A stretch of 64,000 nt of DNA from Candidatus Aenigmatarchaeota archaeon (GCA_016184005.1 JACPDL010000003.1:1-64000), one strand, 5' to 3'. Shown: positions 1-8,138, counted from the first letter of the stretch. Notes: generated by a model from the sequence alone, not told the origin. Numbers and translations are program-made.

Positions 1-1074
1 AAGATTCGAAACGCCCGCTATGGTCAGCGTCGGGTTTATCAGTCCCGCCGACTGGCTGATGGTCAGGAAAGAGCCTGTAGCTATCGTCGCGTTGCCCCAT
101 GCCCGGTTTGCGCCGCCCGCCATTATGCTCTGCACGACGTCGGTGAACGCTGTGGCGTTTGACACGCCTGTGTTTGCGTCCGTGCCGCAATACAGGGAAC
201 CGCCTGCATCAGCCTTTATGTCGCATGACGCCACCTTGAATGTCGTTGACGTATAATTAGTGGCGTTTATCTGCCCTGTGACGTTCAGGTTGCCCTGAAT
301 GATCTGGCTCGCTGCAAACGTATTCTGCACGTTCGTCCTCGCAACGGATGCGTTGTCGTTCTTTTGTCTTGTATCCAGATTGAACAGTGACTCGTTCCTG
401 TATTCTGCCGAGACTGTCGGGTTCTGGAGGCTGCTTCCCCATGTCCAGTTAACAGTGGAAGAATTGCTGAACGTTAAATTTCCCCATGTCCTATTTCCGC
501 CGCCAAAGACCATGCTCTGCACGATGTCGGTGATTTTTGTACCGTTCAGTGTCTGCACCATCGCGGCTGTGATTATGTTGTTAGGAAAAAGAAGCGTGCC
601 GCCTGTGACCAGCTGCAGAATGCTGAAATTGCCAAATCCTGTGACGTTCAGGTTGCCCCTCACGTCAAGGGCTGTGATTGGCGCAGTCGTTGCTATGCCC
701 ACCCGGCCCGAATCGCGGGCAAGTATTGCTGTGTTTGTGACATTAAGATTGTCAGTAGTTACATTTATGTGGCCTCCTGAAGCATTGTGTTGCTGCACCA
801 GATAATCATTGAGAACATCGCCCCACAGATCTACATCGCCGCCTACTATAGGCAAACGAGCGGCATAGGCTAATGGTGAAAATAGAAAGATTAGTGCAAT
901 GAATATCGAAAGTTTTAAGTATTTCTGTCGTGTTAAATTAAACTGATCTGTATGAATAAAAGAAAAGATATCTGGAAAGAGCTTGAAGAATACAACAAGA
1001 ACCCTAAGTTCGTCAAAGCCGTATACGAATTTGTCCGCAAGACTACTTCTTAAGCTCTTTTTTGAATTGCTCAT
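1..1074 (-). CDS. Large exported beta-rich (adhesin/fibre-like) protein, 3' part beyond window
   Basis: An uninterrupted minus-strand frame enters from the left edge. It encodes a hydrophobic segment (KLSIFIALIFLFSPLAYA, a Sec-type signal peptide) followed by Asn/Thr-rich sequence with repeated phrases such as LNVTG and NATNYTSTTF, resembling phage-fibre or S-layer-associated proteins. The phrases DIVQSMVFGGGNR and DVVQSIMAGGANR show an internal repeat of roughly 100 residues. The only canonical in-frame start upstream of the signal peptide is ATG at 1074, giving a leader of about 60 residues that overlaps the neighbouring PIN gene end; the true start may be a non-canonical codon nearer 930. 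Likely cell-surface; specific function unknown. Confidence 0.65.
   Translation of the reverse strand, partial: MSNSKKSLRSSLADKFVYGFDELRVLVVFFKLFPDIFSFIHTDQFNLTRQKYLKLSIFIALIFLFSPLAYAARLPIVGGDVDLWGDVLNDYLVQQHNASGGHINVTTDNLNVTNTAILARDSGRVGIATTAPITALDVRGNLNVTGFGNFSILQLVTGGTLLFPNNIITAAMVQTLNGTKITDIVQSMVFGGGNRTWGNLTFSNSSTVNWTWGSSLQNPTVSAEYRNESLFNLDTRQKNDNASVARTNVQNTFAASQIIQGNLNVTGQINATNYTSTTFKVASCDIKADAGGSLYCGTDANTGVSNATAFTDVVQSIMAGGANRAWGNATIATGSFLTISQSAGLINPTLTIAGVSNL
952..1053 (+). CDS. Possible 33-residue small protein
   Basis: ATG to TAA encodes a highly charged peptide starting MNKRKDIWKELEEYNK and ending VRKTTS. The composition looks protein-like (amphipathic, Lys/Glu rich). A TATA-like TTTTAAGTA lies about 35-40 bases upstream, but there is no clear ribosome-binding site. 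It is convergent with the PIN gene (11-base overlap of the 3' ends) and antisense to the putative leader of the large minus-strand gene, so at most one of those two readings is likely to be right. Confidence 0.35.
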   Translation: MNKRKDIWKELEEYNKNPKFVKAVYEFVRKTTS

Positions 1075-1543
1075 AGCCTATAAACCCCGGTATATCAATT
1101 TTTAGCGCAGCGTTCACCACCGAATAAGCTTTCAATGCAAGTTCATTCAGCATTGTAGCGTTATCCTCTGAGACAACTATGTCCAGATTATGCAAAGACG
1201 CAGAAGCCACGATTAAGAAATCATTAAGCAATTTTGATTTGGAGGCTGTGCCGCCTAGTTCCCTATAAGCAGAGAAATAGCTTTCCGCGGTTTTCAAATG
1301 TTTATCCCTTAAGTCTAGTTCTTTGTCTTTTGTCATTTCATGATAAAGACTCAATAACACGTTTCGCAGATTGACTCCATCTACAATACCTTTTTTTGTT
1401 TTTCTAAGCTCTTTTCTAATTACCGTGCTTCCATACAAAACGATACCTGATGAAGTGATAGATCTTCTTATTTCTTCTCTTTTCTCGTCTACCGCAACCA
1501 GGCCGTATATATTCGTATCAAGTATTATCCTTTTCAATTCCAT
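1043..1543 (-). CDS. PIN-domain ribonuclease (VapC-like toxin)
   Basis: A 166-residue protein with the PIN architecture: LDTNIYG at residues 8-14 supplies the first acidic metal ligand (D9), KEL near 45 the conserved Glu, and LLNDFLIVASA and VSEDNAT the C-terminal acidic residues. PIN proteins are Mg-dependent RNases, in most cases toxins. The gene follows a small HTH gene by 16 bases on the same strand, so the two probably form a toxin-antitoxin-like operon in which the HTH protein binds the promoter. The partner is a wHTH rather than the usual AbrB/RHH antitoxin, so an rRNA-processing or regulatory role cannot be excluded. Confidence 0.75.
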   Translation of the reverse strand: MELKRIILDTNIYGLVAVDEKREEIRRSITSSGIVLYGSTVIRKELRKTKKGIVDGVNLRNVLLSLYHEMTKDKELDLRDKHLKTAESYFSAYRELGGTASKSKLLNDFLIVASASLHNLDIVVSEDNATMLNELALKAYSVVNAALKIDIPGFIGYEQFKKELKK

Positions 1544-1559
1544 CTCCTCTTTGACAAAT

Positions 1560-1754
1560 TCATTTCCTCCGAACCAGCTTCATGTTGCCGAATTTTCTGA
1601 TCTCTATCTTCCTCTCGGCTTCCAGCACCAGGCAGTATTTCGAGACGGTGCTGGCAGACATTCCGAGGCGCTCCGCCAAAGATCTGATAGGAAGCTCTCC
1701 GGAAGGCAGCGCAGACAAAACCTTCTTCTTGGCGTCCGCAGAAGCAGAATTCAT
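1560..1754 (-). CDS. Small HTH DNA-binding protein paired with the PIN gene
   Basis: A 64-residue protein: an Ala-rich helix, then LPIRSLAERLGMSASTVSKY, a clear helix-turn-helix, then a short beta wing (ERKIEIRKFGNMKLVRRK). It is the first gene of a two-gene operon with the PIN ribonuclease. Upstream, on the divergent side, three copies of AGTTAAG (two of them as an inverted repeat) suggest that it represses its own promoter. Likely antitoxin/autorepressor; the assignment rests on context. Confidence 0.65.
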   Translation of the reverse strand: MNSASADAKKKVLSALPSGELPIRSLAERLGMSASTVSKYCLVLEAERKIEIRKFGNMKLVRRK

Positions 1755-1782
1755 AATATTAATCTCTAACCTTAATATTTAT

Positions 1783-1822
1783 AGTTAAGCCTTAATCTTA
1801 ACTCGTAACAGTAACAGTTAAG
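1783..1822. promoter_or_regulatory. Candidate operator: AGTTAAG inverted repeat plus third half-site
   Basis: AGTTAAG (1783-1789) and CTTAACT (1797-1803) form a perfect 7-bp inverted repeat with a 7-base spacer. A further AGTTAAG lies at 1816-1822. The sites sit between the divergent HTH-PIN operon and the exported-protein gene at 1859, next to TATA-like sequences (TTAATATTTATAG at about 1772-1784; CTTATATT just after the third site). Good candidate for the HTH protein's binding site. Confidence 0.45.
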
Positions 1823-1858
1823 CTTATATTGACCCCCGCTGATTAATCAAAGAGGATC

Positions 1859-2530
1859 ATGAAAAGAAAGCTGTGTCTTGGGAGAAGCAAAGCTTCTCCG
1901 AGATTCCAAAAAGCTGCGCTTTTTGCGAATATAGCCGTGCTGATGCTGCTTCTCGTCTCATTCGCATACGCTTCAAATTACGGCTCAGGGCCTTACGGAA
2001 GGGGGGCTTACGGAAAAAGGACCGGCACTATATCGTTTGCCCTGGAGATGAACATCAACGGCTCTGCCAGCGATACTGCAGAGGTAGACGGTCTCGGAAG
2101 CGGGGTTTACACCGCTTCCAACATATCAGATTATTATGGATGCATTCAGGATTCATCGATAAGCCAGACGCCGGCTTTCGGCGTAGTATTCTCAGGCGGA
2201 AGATTTGACTATATCAATCTCTCTTCGAACACCACAGAAGGCAACTCTTTTAGGATAAAGATGTCGCAGAATCTCACAGGCAATAAATTCATCATACCTG
2301 CAACAAAGACAGGTTGCTCGGTAATCAAAAGCAAATTTGAAACTATAAGGACCCTTGGTTACATGCCTTCGGCCTTTGTACCGTTCACTACAAATAAGAA
2401 CCCCTTGGAAGTCTATGTATTATTCCCGGGAATAGACCTAATAGGGGATTTCTCAAAGACAGGCGCATTCAAGATACTGCTTGAAAAAAATGAAACAGAC
2501 CAGGTTGTTCAGATAACTGGCATACCGTGA
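1859..2530 (+). CDS. Exported protein, first gene of the pilin-like cluster
   Basis: A 223-residue protein with an N-terminal hydrophobic stretch (AALFANIAVLMLLLVSFAYA, ending near residue 37), then a Gly/Tyr-rich linker (YGSGPYGRGAYGK) and a beta-rich domain rich in Asn, Ser and Thr. The first 25 residues before the hydrophobic core are encoded by a hairpin-module array (1879-1928), so this leader is probably repeat-derived. GAGGATC just before the ATG may act as a weak ribosome-binding site. It overlaps the next gene by a few bases, indicating co-transcription. Family not recognised; probably an extracytoplasmic filament or surface component. Confidence 0.7.
   Translation: MKRKLCLGRSKASPRFQKAALFANIAVLMLLLVSFAYASNYGSGPYGRGAYGKRTGTISFALEMNINGSASDTAEVDGLGSGVYTASNISDYYGCIQDSSISQTPAFGVVFSGGRFDYINLSSNTTEGNSFRIKMSQNLTGNKFIIPATKTGCSVIKSKFETIRTLGYMPSAFVPFTTNKNPLEVYVLFPGIDLIGDFSKTGAFKILLEKNETDQVVQITGIP
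1879..1928. repeat. Hairpin-module array inside a signal-peptide coding region
   Basis: Two perfect hairpins, GGAGAAGC-aaa-GCTTCTCC and AAAAGC-tgc-GCTTTT, are joined by GAGATTCC. They are bounded by TCTTGG on the left and GCGAATAT on the right, the same ends as the arrays at 42.5 kb and 43.3 kb. The array lies within the 1859 gene and is translated as GRSKASPRFQKAALF. Confidence 0.8.
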
Positions 2531-2535
2531 TATAC

Positions 2536-3246
2536 ATGAAAGGATTCAGCTTGATTTCAGAAGTGATCGTTGTGGCAATAGTGGTTACATCAAGCGTTAT
2601 AATAATCAACATAGCCACGCCAATACTCGATGAAGGCAAGGAATACCAGAGGCTTTCAGTGGCAAAGGACATACTTACTACCATTGACGCTGTTATTTAC
2701 GAACTTGCCGGCGAGGCAAATGGCGCAAAACGTGTACTTAACTTTGGCTCGCTTCAAGACACCCTTATATTCAGCGGCAAGGAAGACAGGATTACTATCA
2801 AGCTTCCACTCAATGTGGAAATAATAACGCCCGGAACCAGGGTGCAGGAAGGCAACCTGATACTCTTTTCAGGAAGCACGATGAGCACGGACGATAACGG
2901 GACTGACCTGATAATGGAGAATGATGCAGTTCTTTTCTCGGTGAAAAAGGTTGGCGATTCAGCCACCCATGCATGGGTCAATACAACGCAGCTGATCACA
3001 ATGATAAGAAACAAGCAGCTGGATATCAACGTTTCTCCTTTATCCCAGATAATGATGGATGAAAAACTGAATTCTTCCTTCGGCGTGGGCTTCAGCGAGC
3101 TTACCCAGACAGGAGGCGGCCTGAGCAGCGCCGGAATAAGGTTCGTGATGAACCAGACGAACGCAAGCGTGAAGTATGAAGTGCTGTTTACGCTTTCAGG
3201 GAGCCATGATTTTGTTGAGATGGAAGTAAAGAACATTGTACTTTAA
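2536..3246 (+). CDS. Prepilin-like protein (class III signal peptide)
   Basis: Starts MKGFSLISEVIVVAIVV: a Lys-Gly cleavage site followed by a hydrophobic helix with a Glu near position +6, the signature of archaeal type IV pilin-like precursors processed by a FlaK/PibD-type peptidase. The rest is beta-rich with many Asn/Thr. A GTG start at 2527 would add three residues and overlap the previous stop; ATG at 2536 places the cleavage site normally. Second gene of the surface-filament cluster. Confidence 0.75.
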   Translation: MKGFSLISEVIVVAIVVTSSVIIINIATPILDEGKEYQRLSVAKDILTTIDAVIYELAGEANGAKRVLNFGSLQDTLIFSGKEDRITIKLPLNVEIITPGTRVQEGNLILFSGSTMSTDDNGTDLIMENDAVLFSVKKVGDSATHAWVNTTQLITMIRNKQLDINVSPLSQIMMDEKLNSSFGVGFSELTQTGGGLSSAGIRFVMNQTNASVKYEVLFTLSGSHDFVEMEVKNIVL

Positions 3247-3440
3247 CCGGTTCCGATATCTTCAGAAAGCAGAGCTTTCTGAAATTCTCGAAATCCTTTG
3301 GATTTCGGAATCTCAGAGAAACTCCGTTTCCCTGAAGATCTCGAAGAAGTTCCACTTCTTCCAAGACAAAGCGGAACCTTCGATTCCACTTGTACAACAA
3401 AAACCAATGTTTTTGTTGCACCTCCGAATATCATAACCGA
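3246..3440. repeat. Five- to six-hairpin array with outer inverted ends
   Basis: Consecutive hairpins: TTCAGAAAGC-aga-GCTTTCTGAA, CGAAATCC-ttt-GGATTTCG, CAGAGAAAC-tcc-GTTTCCCTG (one mismatch), GAAGAAGT-tcc-ACTTCTTC, a decayed GGAA..TTCC, and CAACAAAAAC-caat-GTTTTTGTTG. Linkers are ATTCTC, GAATCT and GATCT. The whole array is framed by CGGTTCCGATATCTTC and GAATATCATAACCG, which partly pair. It fills most of the gap between the prepilin gene and the chimeric gene. Confidence 0.85.
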
Positions 3441-3517
3441 AAATTAATTTTAATCCTGAAGTTCTCTGGCAGGCAGCCGCGGCAAACTTTATTATATTGC
3501 GAGCCAAATGAATAATT

Positions 3518-6067
3518 GTGATATTACAGTATAGGATTGCGGGGCTGGTTGCTGCCCTGCTACTGATGGCAGGCGTAGCCTTGTCTGCCTACACAGCCTC
3601 CTCTTCTTACGGTACATTGGGAAGGTCTGTTTCCCTTAATGTATTAATTCTACTGGCTTTGTTTTTGCTGTCGCTCCTTGGCCTGGGTTGTTATAAAGCC
3701 AAACAGAAAGCCGTTTCCGCCAACCTCATAATTTGCGCCATGGCGTTTTCAGGCGGCGCGGCTTTAATTTATGAAGTTGCTTCAACCCAAGCCCTGACGT
3801 ACTTTTTTAATTCCAGCTCTTATTCCGTTGCCACGGCAATTATTTCCTTTTTGCTGGGCTTGGCTTTGGGCAGTTTTATTATGTCTAAATATTTATCTAA
3901 AATAATAAATCCGATACAAACGCTGATAATTCTACAAGTATCAGCCGGCTTTTACGCTCTGTTGATTTTACCCCAGTACGGCTACATCATTTCGGCCATG
4001 TCGTTTTTATATGATATTGCCGCTGGCTCGGTGGCATTGATACTGATTATGAAATTTTTAATCGGCATAGTTTTCTTGCTGTTTCCGACAATAATGCTCG
4101 GAGCTTCTTTCCCGCTGGCTTCATCCTTAATTATCAAAGATGTAAAAACCGCGGGGAGTTATGTGGGCAAGCTCTATTCATGGGATTTGATCGGCGCGGT
4201 TTTGGGCGTGCTGGTTTCCGGTTTTGTCCTCTTGCCAATTTTTGGCTTGACCATAACTTTTGTTTTCGGCGCTACAATGAACTTGGCGGCCGGTTTGCTG
4301 ATTAGCAGAATTGGCGTGAAAAAAATGTGGCTGGCTTTGTTAGCCGTGGCGGTTTTTATTCCGCTTATCGCTCTTGCCATAAATAGCCAGGGCTTGGTTT
4401 TTGCAGACTCCGTCTGGGTGAAGGATGAATTGGGATCGCCAGTTAAGCAGCTCGCCAGTGGTATCTTGTTTCAGGAAAATTCGCCTTATGGCGAGATTAT
4501 GGTGACAAAAGACAACGGCTACACCACGCTTTTCATTGACAGGGCGCCGCAGTGCGGCACTGATTATCCGATTCTGACCCAAAATTTAGAAATACTGGTA
4601 AAAAAATTACCGAAAAACCGGCAGGCACTGGATGTAGGTATGGGTTGCGGTTATTCAAATCGTTTGCTTGGTGAAAGTCCTAATATCGCGCATTTGAATG
4701 TGGTGGAAATTAATCCGGCGATGTCAAAAATAATTAAATATTTCAACAACGAGCCGGTGTTGTACAATAAGAAAGTCAGCATTTTGAATGACGACATCAT
4801 GCACTATCTGGCTCGTTATCAGAACAAATATGATTTTATAAATGTGGATTTGAGCCACGCGGGCGTGAGCAATGTGGCGCCATTTTATACGTTGGAATAT
4901 TTCAAAATGCTCAAGCAGCATTTGGCCGAGGGCGGAACAATAAGGATCTGGGCTGCTTACGGCAATTACGAATATGCCAGGTCTTTCTACCAGACATTAA
5001 GCCGGGCGTTTAATAATGTAATAATAAAAACCGGAATTGATTGGGAAAATGATTATTTCACCAACATAGAATTTTATGTTGGCGCCGAAAATTTAATGCC
5101 CCAGACAGATGAAGAAAAAGCGCTGCAGGAGAAGCTGGATAAGGAGCCGATTCAGTTTATCAGCACCTTGGATAACCAGATGATCAGCCAAATCTGGCAG
5201 GCATGGGGCAGGTCTTATTATAAAGATTATTTTGATGCCAAGACTATTCAGCCGGAAAAAGACAAACCCTATATCAAAGACGCTTATCTTTTTCCGCTGG
5301 ATGTCAAGCCCGGTGATACAATGCAGGCCGGCGTGCGAGTGATTGATGTGGCTGGAGTCAAGTCGGTAAAGGTTTCATTTCCGCACGAAAAGGGAACGGA
5401 CTGGTTAGAGATGAAACTGGTTAAAGGCACTATGTATGACGGTTTCTGGTCGGTTGAATGGAAAGCGCACGATACGATTGATAAGGAATACGAGAGCCGG
5501 ATGATGGTGGAAAATGAACAGGGGATAAAGGCACAAAAGAATATTAAATGGAGTGATGCTGCAGGTGTTTCTTCCCCTGCGTATGCCACATTCGGCAAGT
5601 CCGTTTCGCTGAACCTTGCTTTCAACATCACGGGCAGGACAGCAGACAGCATCTCGGGCAGCAACGACTATGTCGCAGCCGCATCGCCGGATGCAGTGCT
5701 CGGTATAGCGAGCCCGAGGGCTTTTGGAAGCAGGTATGACGTGAATTACTCGTCTGACAACTACATAATTGAGCTCCGCACCCCGATTGAAGACTCGCGT
5801 TTTTTCATGGCTTTTACCCCCGGGAACTCAACGGTGATATCAGGCAAGATCGAGAGCCTCAAGGCTAACGGCATATTGGCAAAAACATTCGGCGACTTCA
5901 GGATAGTGCAGCCGGATGCACTGGACATGTTCTTCAGGGTCAGTTACAGCGATGTGAACATACTGGGCAGACTGCAGCTGGGGCCGGGAAGCAGGAGAAT
6001 AGGAATAAGGAACGATGGCATAGACAGCAAAGGCGTCACCAACGTCACCATTGAGCTGATAAGGTGA
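3518..6067 (+). CDS. Chimeric membrane protein with spermidine-synthase-like domain
   Basis: 849 residues from a GTG start. Residues 1-41 look like a native exported leader (ending YGTLGRSVSLN). Residues about 42-300 are a multi-helix membrane region, and about 330-560 a Rossmann methyltransferase-like fold with ALDVGMGCGYSNR, VVEINPAM and FINVDLSHAG, the arrangement of membrane-fused spermidine synthases. From residue 689 the sequence returns to the local style with a second copy of the leader motif (YATFGKSVSLN) and an Asn/Thr-rich exported-type domain. Codon use switches sharply: AT-rich with ATT and TTA codons in the middle, ATA and AGG codons in both ends. The enzyme motif has lost the usual DxTDP, so aminopropyl transfer is uncertain. 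Either a fusion by transfer into a surface-protein gene or an assembly chimera. Confidence 0.7.
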   Translation: MILQYRIAGLVAALLLMAGVALSAYTASSSYGTLGRSVSLNVLILLALFLLSLLGLGCYKAKQKAVSANLIICAMAFSGGAALIYEVASTQALTYFFNSSSYSVATAIISFLLGLALGSFIMSKYLSKIINPIQTLIILQVSAGFYALLILPQYGYIISAMSFLYDIAAGSVALILIMKFLIGIVFLLFPTIMLGASFPLASSLIIKDVKTAGSYVGKLYSWDLIGAVLGVLVSGFVLLPIFGLTITFVFGATMNLAAGLLISRIGVKKMWLALLAVAVFIPLIALAINSQGLVFADSVWVKDELGSPVKQLASGILFQENSPYGEIMVTKDNGYTTLFIDRAPQCGTDYPILTQNLEILVKKLPKNRQALDVGMGCGYSNRLLGESPNIAHLNVVEINPAMSKIIKYFNNEPVLYNKKVSILNDDIMHYLARYQNKYDFINVDLSHAGVSNVAPFYTLEYFKMLKQHLAEGGTIRIWAAYGNYEYARSFYQTLSRAFNNVIIKTGIDWENDYFTNIEFYVGAENLMPQTDEEKALQEKLDKEPIQFISTLDNQMISQIWQAWGRSYYKDYFDAKTIQPEKDKPYIKDAYLFPLDVKPGDTMQAGVRVIDVAGVKSVKVSFPHEKGTDWLEMKLVKGTMYDGFWSVEWKAHDTIDKEYESRMMVENEQGIKAQKNIKWSDAAGVSSPAYATFGKSVSLNLAFNITGRTADSISGSNDYVAAASPDAVLGIASPRAFGSRYDVNYSSDNYIIELRTPIEDSRFFMAFTPGNSTVISGKIESLKANGILAKTFGDFRIVQPDALDMFFRVSYSDVNILGRLQLGPGSRRIGIRNDGIDSKGVTNVTIELIR

Positions 6068-6080
6068 GTATTACGGAAGT

Positions 6081-6206
6081 CATATCTTCAGAAAGCATAG
6101 CTTTCTGAGATCTCGAAGAAGTTTCACTTCTTCCAAGAGAAACCGGCTAAATCCTCAAAGAACAAAGTTCTTTGGGATCTCAGGGAACGAAGTTCCCTGA
6201 AGATAA
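6081..6206. repeat. Four-hairpin array between ATATCTTC/GAAGATA ends
   Basis: Hairpins: TTCAGAAAGC-ata-GCTTTCTGAG, CGAAGAAGT-ttc-ACTTCTTC, CAAAGAAC-aaa-GTTCTTTG and CAGGGAAC-gaa-GTTCCCTG, joined by GATCT or GGATCT linkers. The outer ends TATCTTC and GAAGATA are complementary, as at 3246-3440. It lies immediately upstream of the GTG start at 6218. Confidence 0.85.
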
Positions 6207-6217
6207 TAATATTTCAG

Positions 6218-6670
6218 GTGTCTATTACGAAAGGCCAGTCAGTGCTTGTAAGCCATGCATTCATCGTAGGCATGAGTGTAGTACTTATAATAATCGTGAT
6301 CGCAACAATGAAAACAACAATAAACGACAATCGCGATTTTGTAGGCAGAAACGAGATAACGCAGGTCTGCTCCATAATGAAATCCTCGTTTGAAAAGATG
6401 CTTCTTGAACAGGTTTACATATCGCCTACAAATGCATCCGGCGGCAGGATAACCGTTTCATTGCCGCAAAGAATAGCTGACATGGGCTACAGGACAAGAC
6501 TTTCTGAAAATGACGTGATAATAGAAACAAACGGCGACCTGTTAATAAATGAAACGTGCAAAATTGGCCTCAATTCAACTTACTCTGGTTCTACAAAAGG
6601 AGGCAGGACACTTTTCGAGCTGATACGATATTCAAACGGCACCAGGGAGATAAAGATAGGCAATGTATAG
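6218..6670 (+). CDS. Prepilin-like protein
   Basis: GTG start. MSITKGQSVLVSHAFIVGM shows the Lys-Gly class III cleavage site and the hydrophobic helix that follows it (VVLIIIVIA). The mature part of about 140 residues is beta-rich with conserved-looking Cys residues (CSIMKSS, ETCKIG). It overlaps the next prepilin gene by 8 bases, so the two are translationally coupled. Likely minor subunit of a type IV pilus-like structure; family otherwise not recognised. Confidence 0.75.
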   Translation: MSITKGQSVLVSHAFIVGMSVVLIIIVIATMKTTINDNRDFVGRNEITQVCSIMKSSFEKMLLEQVYISPTNASGGRITVSLPQRIADMGYRTRLSENDVIIETNGDLLINETCKIGLNSTYSGSTKGGRTLFELIRYSNGTREIKIGNV

Positions 6671-7496
6671 AAAAAATAAAGGGAAAGGAGTCATCCAGCT
6701 GGATTTCATGATAAGCATCGGAATATTTTTCGTCGTATTTTCCTTCATCATCCTGGGCGTTACATCTTATCTCACCAACGTCAAAGGCACAATAGACATA
6801 GTAACGCTGCGCACGGAGGCTTTTTCTCTGCTGCGCTCGGCAGAAACAGATTTTTCGCCTTCAGGATGGAACGGCACCGGCAACATAAGCAGGATAGGCC
6901 TTGCAACAACCGTGAAAAGATTCAGGATTTATGTCAATAACAGCAAGCCTTTCTACATAAACCAGAGCCTGAATGTCACAGACCTGGGCTCTGAAATAAT
7001 CAGGCTTAATATGTCCGAGTTAGGCTTCCAGCGGCATGACTTCAATTCCACCGTTATTTATGATTCTGCAAATGCATCAGTGCCTTACCAGCGGAACGGC
7101 GACAACATCTCTCTCGCCGCAAACGTGAACTCGCTTGCCGTGGTATATTTCACTGTATACATAGACGACGACAGCAATTTTACCGGCGCAAGCTCGAGTG
7201 TTTCCGGCAGCGATACGCTGAATGAGCTTGTCGCAGCGCCTGAAAAAATAGAGGTCCTGCAGTACAATAAAATCCACAGGCTCAGCATATCCAGCTATTC
7301 GAATGTGAAAAATTCGACGCAGATAAGGAGCGATTTCAACATACTTCTTACAGACACCCTGACTAACACAGCATTTATGAATTACGGCGATATAGTAGCG
7401 AGAAGCTCTAATGTCGTTTCACTCGAGAAACTGGTTCTTTTCCAGAACTCGACTGGCGGAATAAGAAGGGGCAAGCTTCTGGTCAGGACGTGGTAA
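6663..7496 (+). CDS. Prepilin-like protein
   Basis: 277 residues; leader MYRKNKGKGVIQLDFMISI then the hydrophobic segment IGIFFVVFSFIILGVTSYL. GKG followed by Val-Ile-Gln and an Asp near +5 fits class III signal peptides. Large Asn/Ser-rich ectodomain. Start overlaps the upstream gene. Probably a membrane-anchored filament or pseudopilin component. Confidence 0.75.
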   Translation: MYRKNKGKGVIQLDFMISIGIFFVVFSFIILGVTSYLTNVKGTIDIVTLRTEAFSLLRSAETDFSPSGWNGTGNISRIGLATTVKRFRIYVNNSKPFYINQSLNVTDLGSEIIRLNMSELGFQRHDFNSTVIYDSANASVPYQRNGDNISLAANVNSLAVVYFTVYIDDDSNFTGASSSVSGSDTLNELVAAPEKIEVLQYNKIHRLSISSYSNVKNSTQIRSDFNILLTDTLTNTAFMNYGDIVARSSNVVSLEKLVLFQNSTGGIRRGKLLVRTW

Positions 7497-7550
7497 AGGC
7501 TTTTTCTTTTGGAAAAGAAAAACCCTTGGGAAAAAGAAAACAAAAAGAAA
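7497..7550. repeat. A/T-rich palindromic repeat (AAAGGC...CCCTTGGG type)
   Basis: AAAGGCTTTTTCTTTT, then GGAAAAGAAAAACCC and TTGGGAAAAAG. A near-identical unit recurs at 13090-13138, and a version interrupted by another hairpin at 7969-8035. The arms CTTTTTCTTTT and AAAAGAAAAAC pair. Lies directly after a stop codon. Confidence 0.6.
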
Positions 7551-7575
7551 ACAAAAGAAAAATGAGAAAGAGACG

Positions 7576-7968
7576 ATGAATATGAAAGGATATGTCTACA
7601 CGCTTGAAATTGTTATTGGCATGATACTGATGCTTGTAACGTTTGTCTCCCTTTTCTCCAGCCAGCCAAGCAAACCGGAAATAGAAGTGACCGTAATCAA
7701 GCAGTCCGGTTTCAACTCGCTGGACTTTATCAACAAGGAAGGGCTTCTGCGCGAGATTGTCCAGAATAATTCGGAAGCGGAACTGGAATCAAGGCTTTCA
7801 GCACTACTTTCAAAATCTTTAAAACCTGAGGTCGAGATATGCGCTGAAACCTGCGGAACAACCGGCGTATCCACAACAGGAAACGTGATAACCCTTGACT
7901 ATTATGTGTCTGCATTCAATGAAAACTATATGGGCAGGAGGGTAAAGCTGTGGCTTTGGAGAAAATGA
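7576..7968 (+). CDS. Small prepilin-like protein
   Basis: 130 residues; MNMKGYVYTLEIVIGMILMLVTF carries Lys-Gly, then Tyr, and a Glu at about +6 in the hydrophobic helix, as in class III prepilins. The C-terminal half contains paired cysteines (CAETCG) that could form a disulphide. Flanked on both sides by repeat arrays within the filament cluster. Confidence 0.75.
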   Translation: MNMKGYVYTLEIVIGMILMLVTFVSLFSSQPSKPEIEVTVIKQSGFNSLDFINKEGLLREIVQNNSEAELESRLSALLSKSLKPEVEICAETCGTTGVSTTGNVITLDYYVSAFNENYMGRRVKLWLWRK

Positions 7969-8138
7969 AGGCTTTTCTTTTAAACTTCTTTCTAAGAAGT
8001 TTAATCAAGAATATTAAGAAAAGAAAAGACCTTTGGAAACTCGAAGAAGCGAAGCTTCTTGTGCGCTCAGAAAAACAAAGTTTTTCTGAGCAAAGAAAGA
8101 AGGAAGAGGGTAGAGGGAGAAACGTAGTTTCTCCTCTT
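7969..8138. repeat. Composite palindromic region upstream of a pilin gene
   Basis: A copy of the AAGGCTTTTCTTTT...AAGAAAAGAAAAGACC repeat is interrupted by AAACTTCTTT-ct-AAGAAGTTT. It is followed by the hairpins GAAGAAGC-gaa-GCTTCTT and CAGAAAAAC-aaa-GTTTTTCTG, and then GGAGAAAC-gta-GTTTCTCC. The last 35 bases before the ATG are shared with 10775-10809. Confidence 0.75.

Noticed and set aside
299-805. 168-residue plus-strand ORF
   Set aside because: It is a shadow of the minus-strand exported protein, whose frame shows a signal peptide and regular Asn/Thr-rich repeats.
3246-3440. Hairpin arrays as a CRISPR array
   Set aside because: Units are self-complementary, vary in sequence and have 6-8 base linkers; there are no constant repeats with unique 30-base spacers and no cas gene.
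6081-6206. Hairpin arrays as intrinsic terminators
   Set aside because: No T-tracts follow the stems, several hairpins occur in a row, and some arrays lie inside coding regions.
7950-8138. Extended N-terminus of the pilin at 8139
   Set aside because: Composed entirely of repeat DNA; a class III leader starts exactly at ATG 8139.
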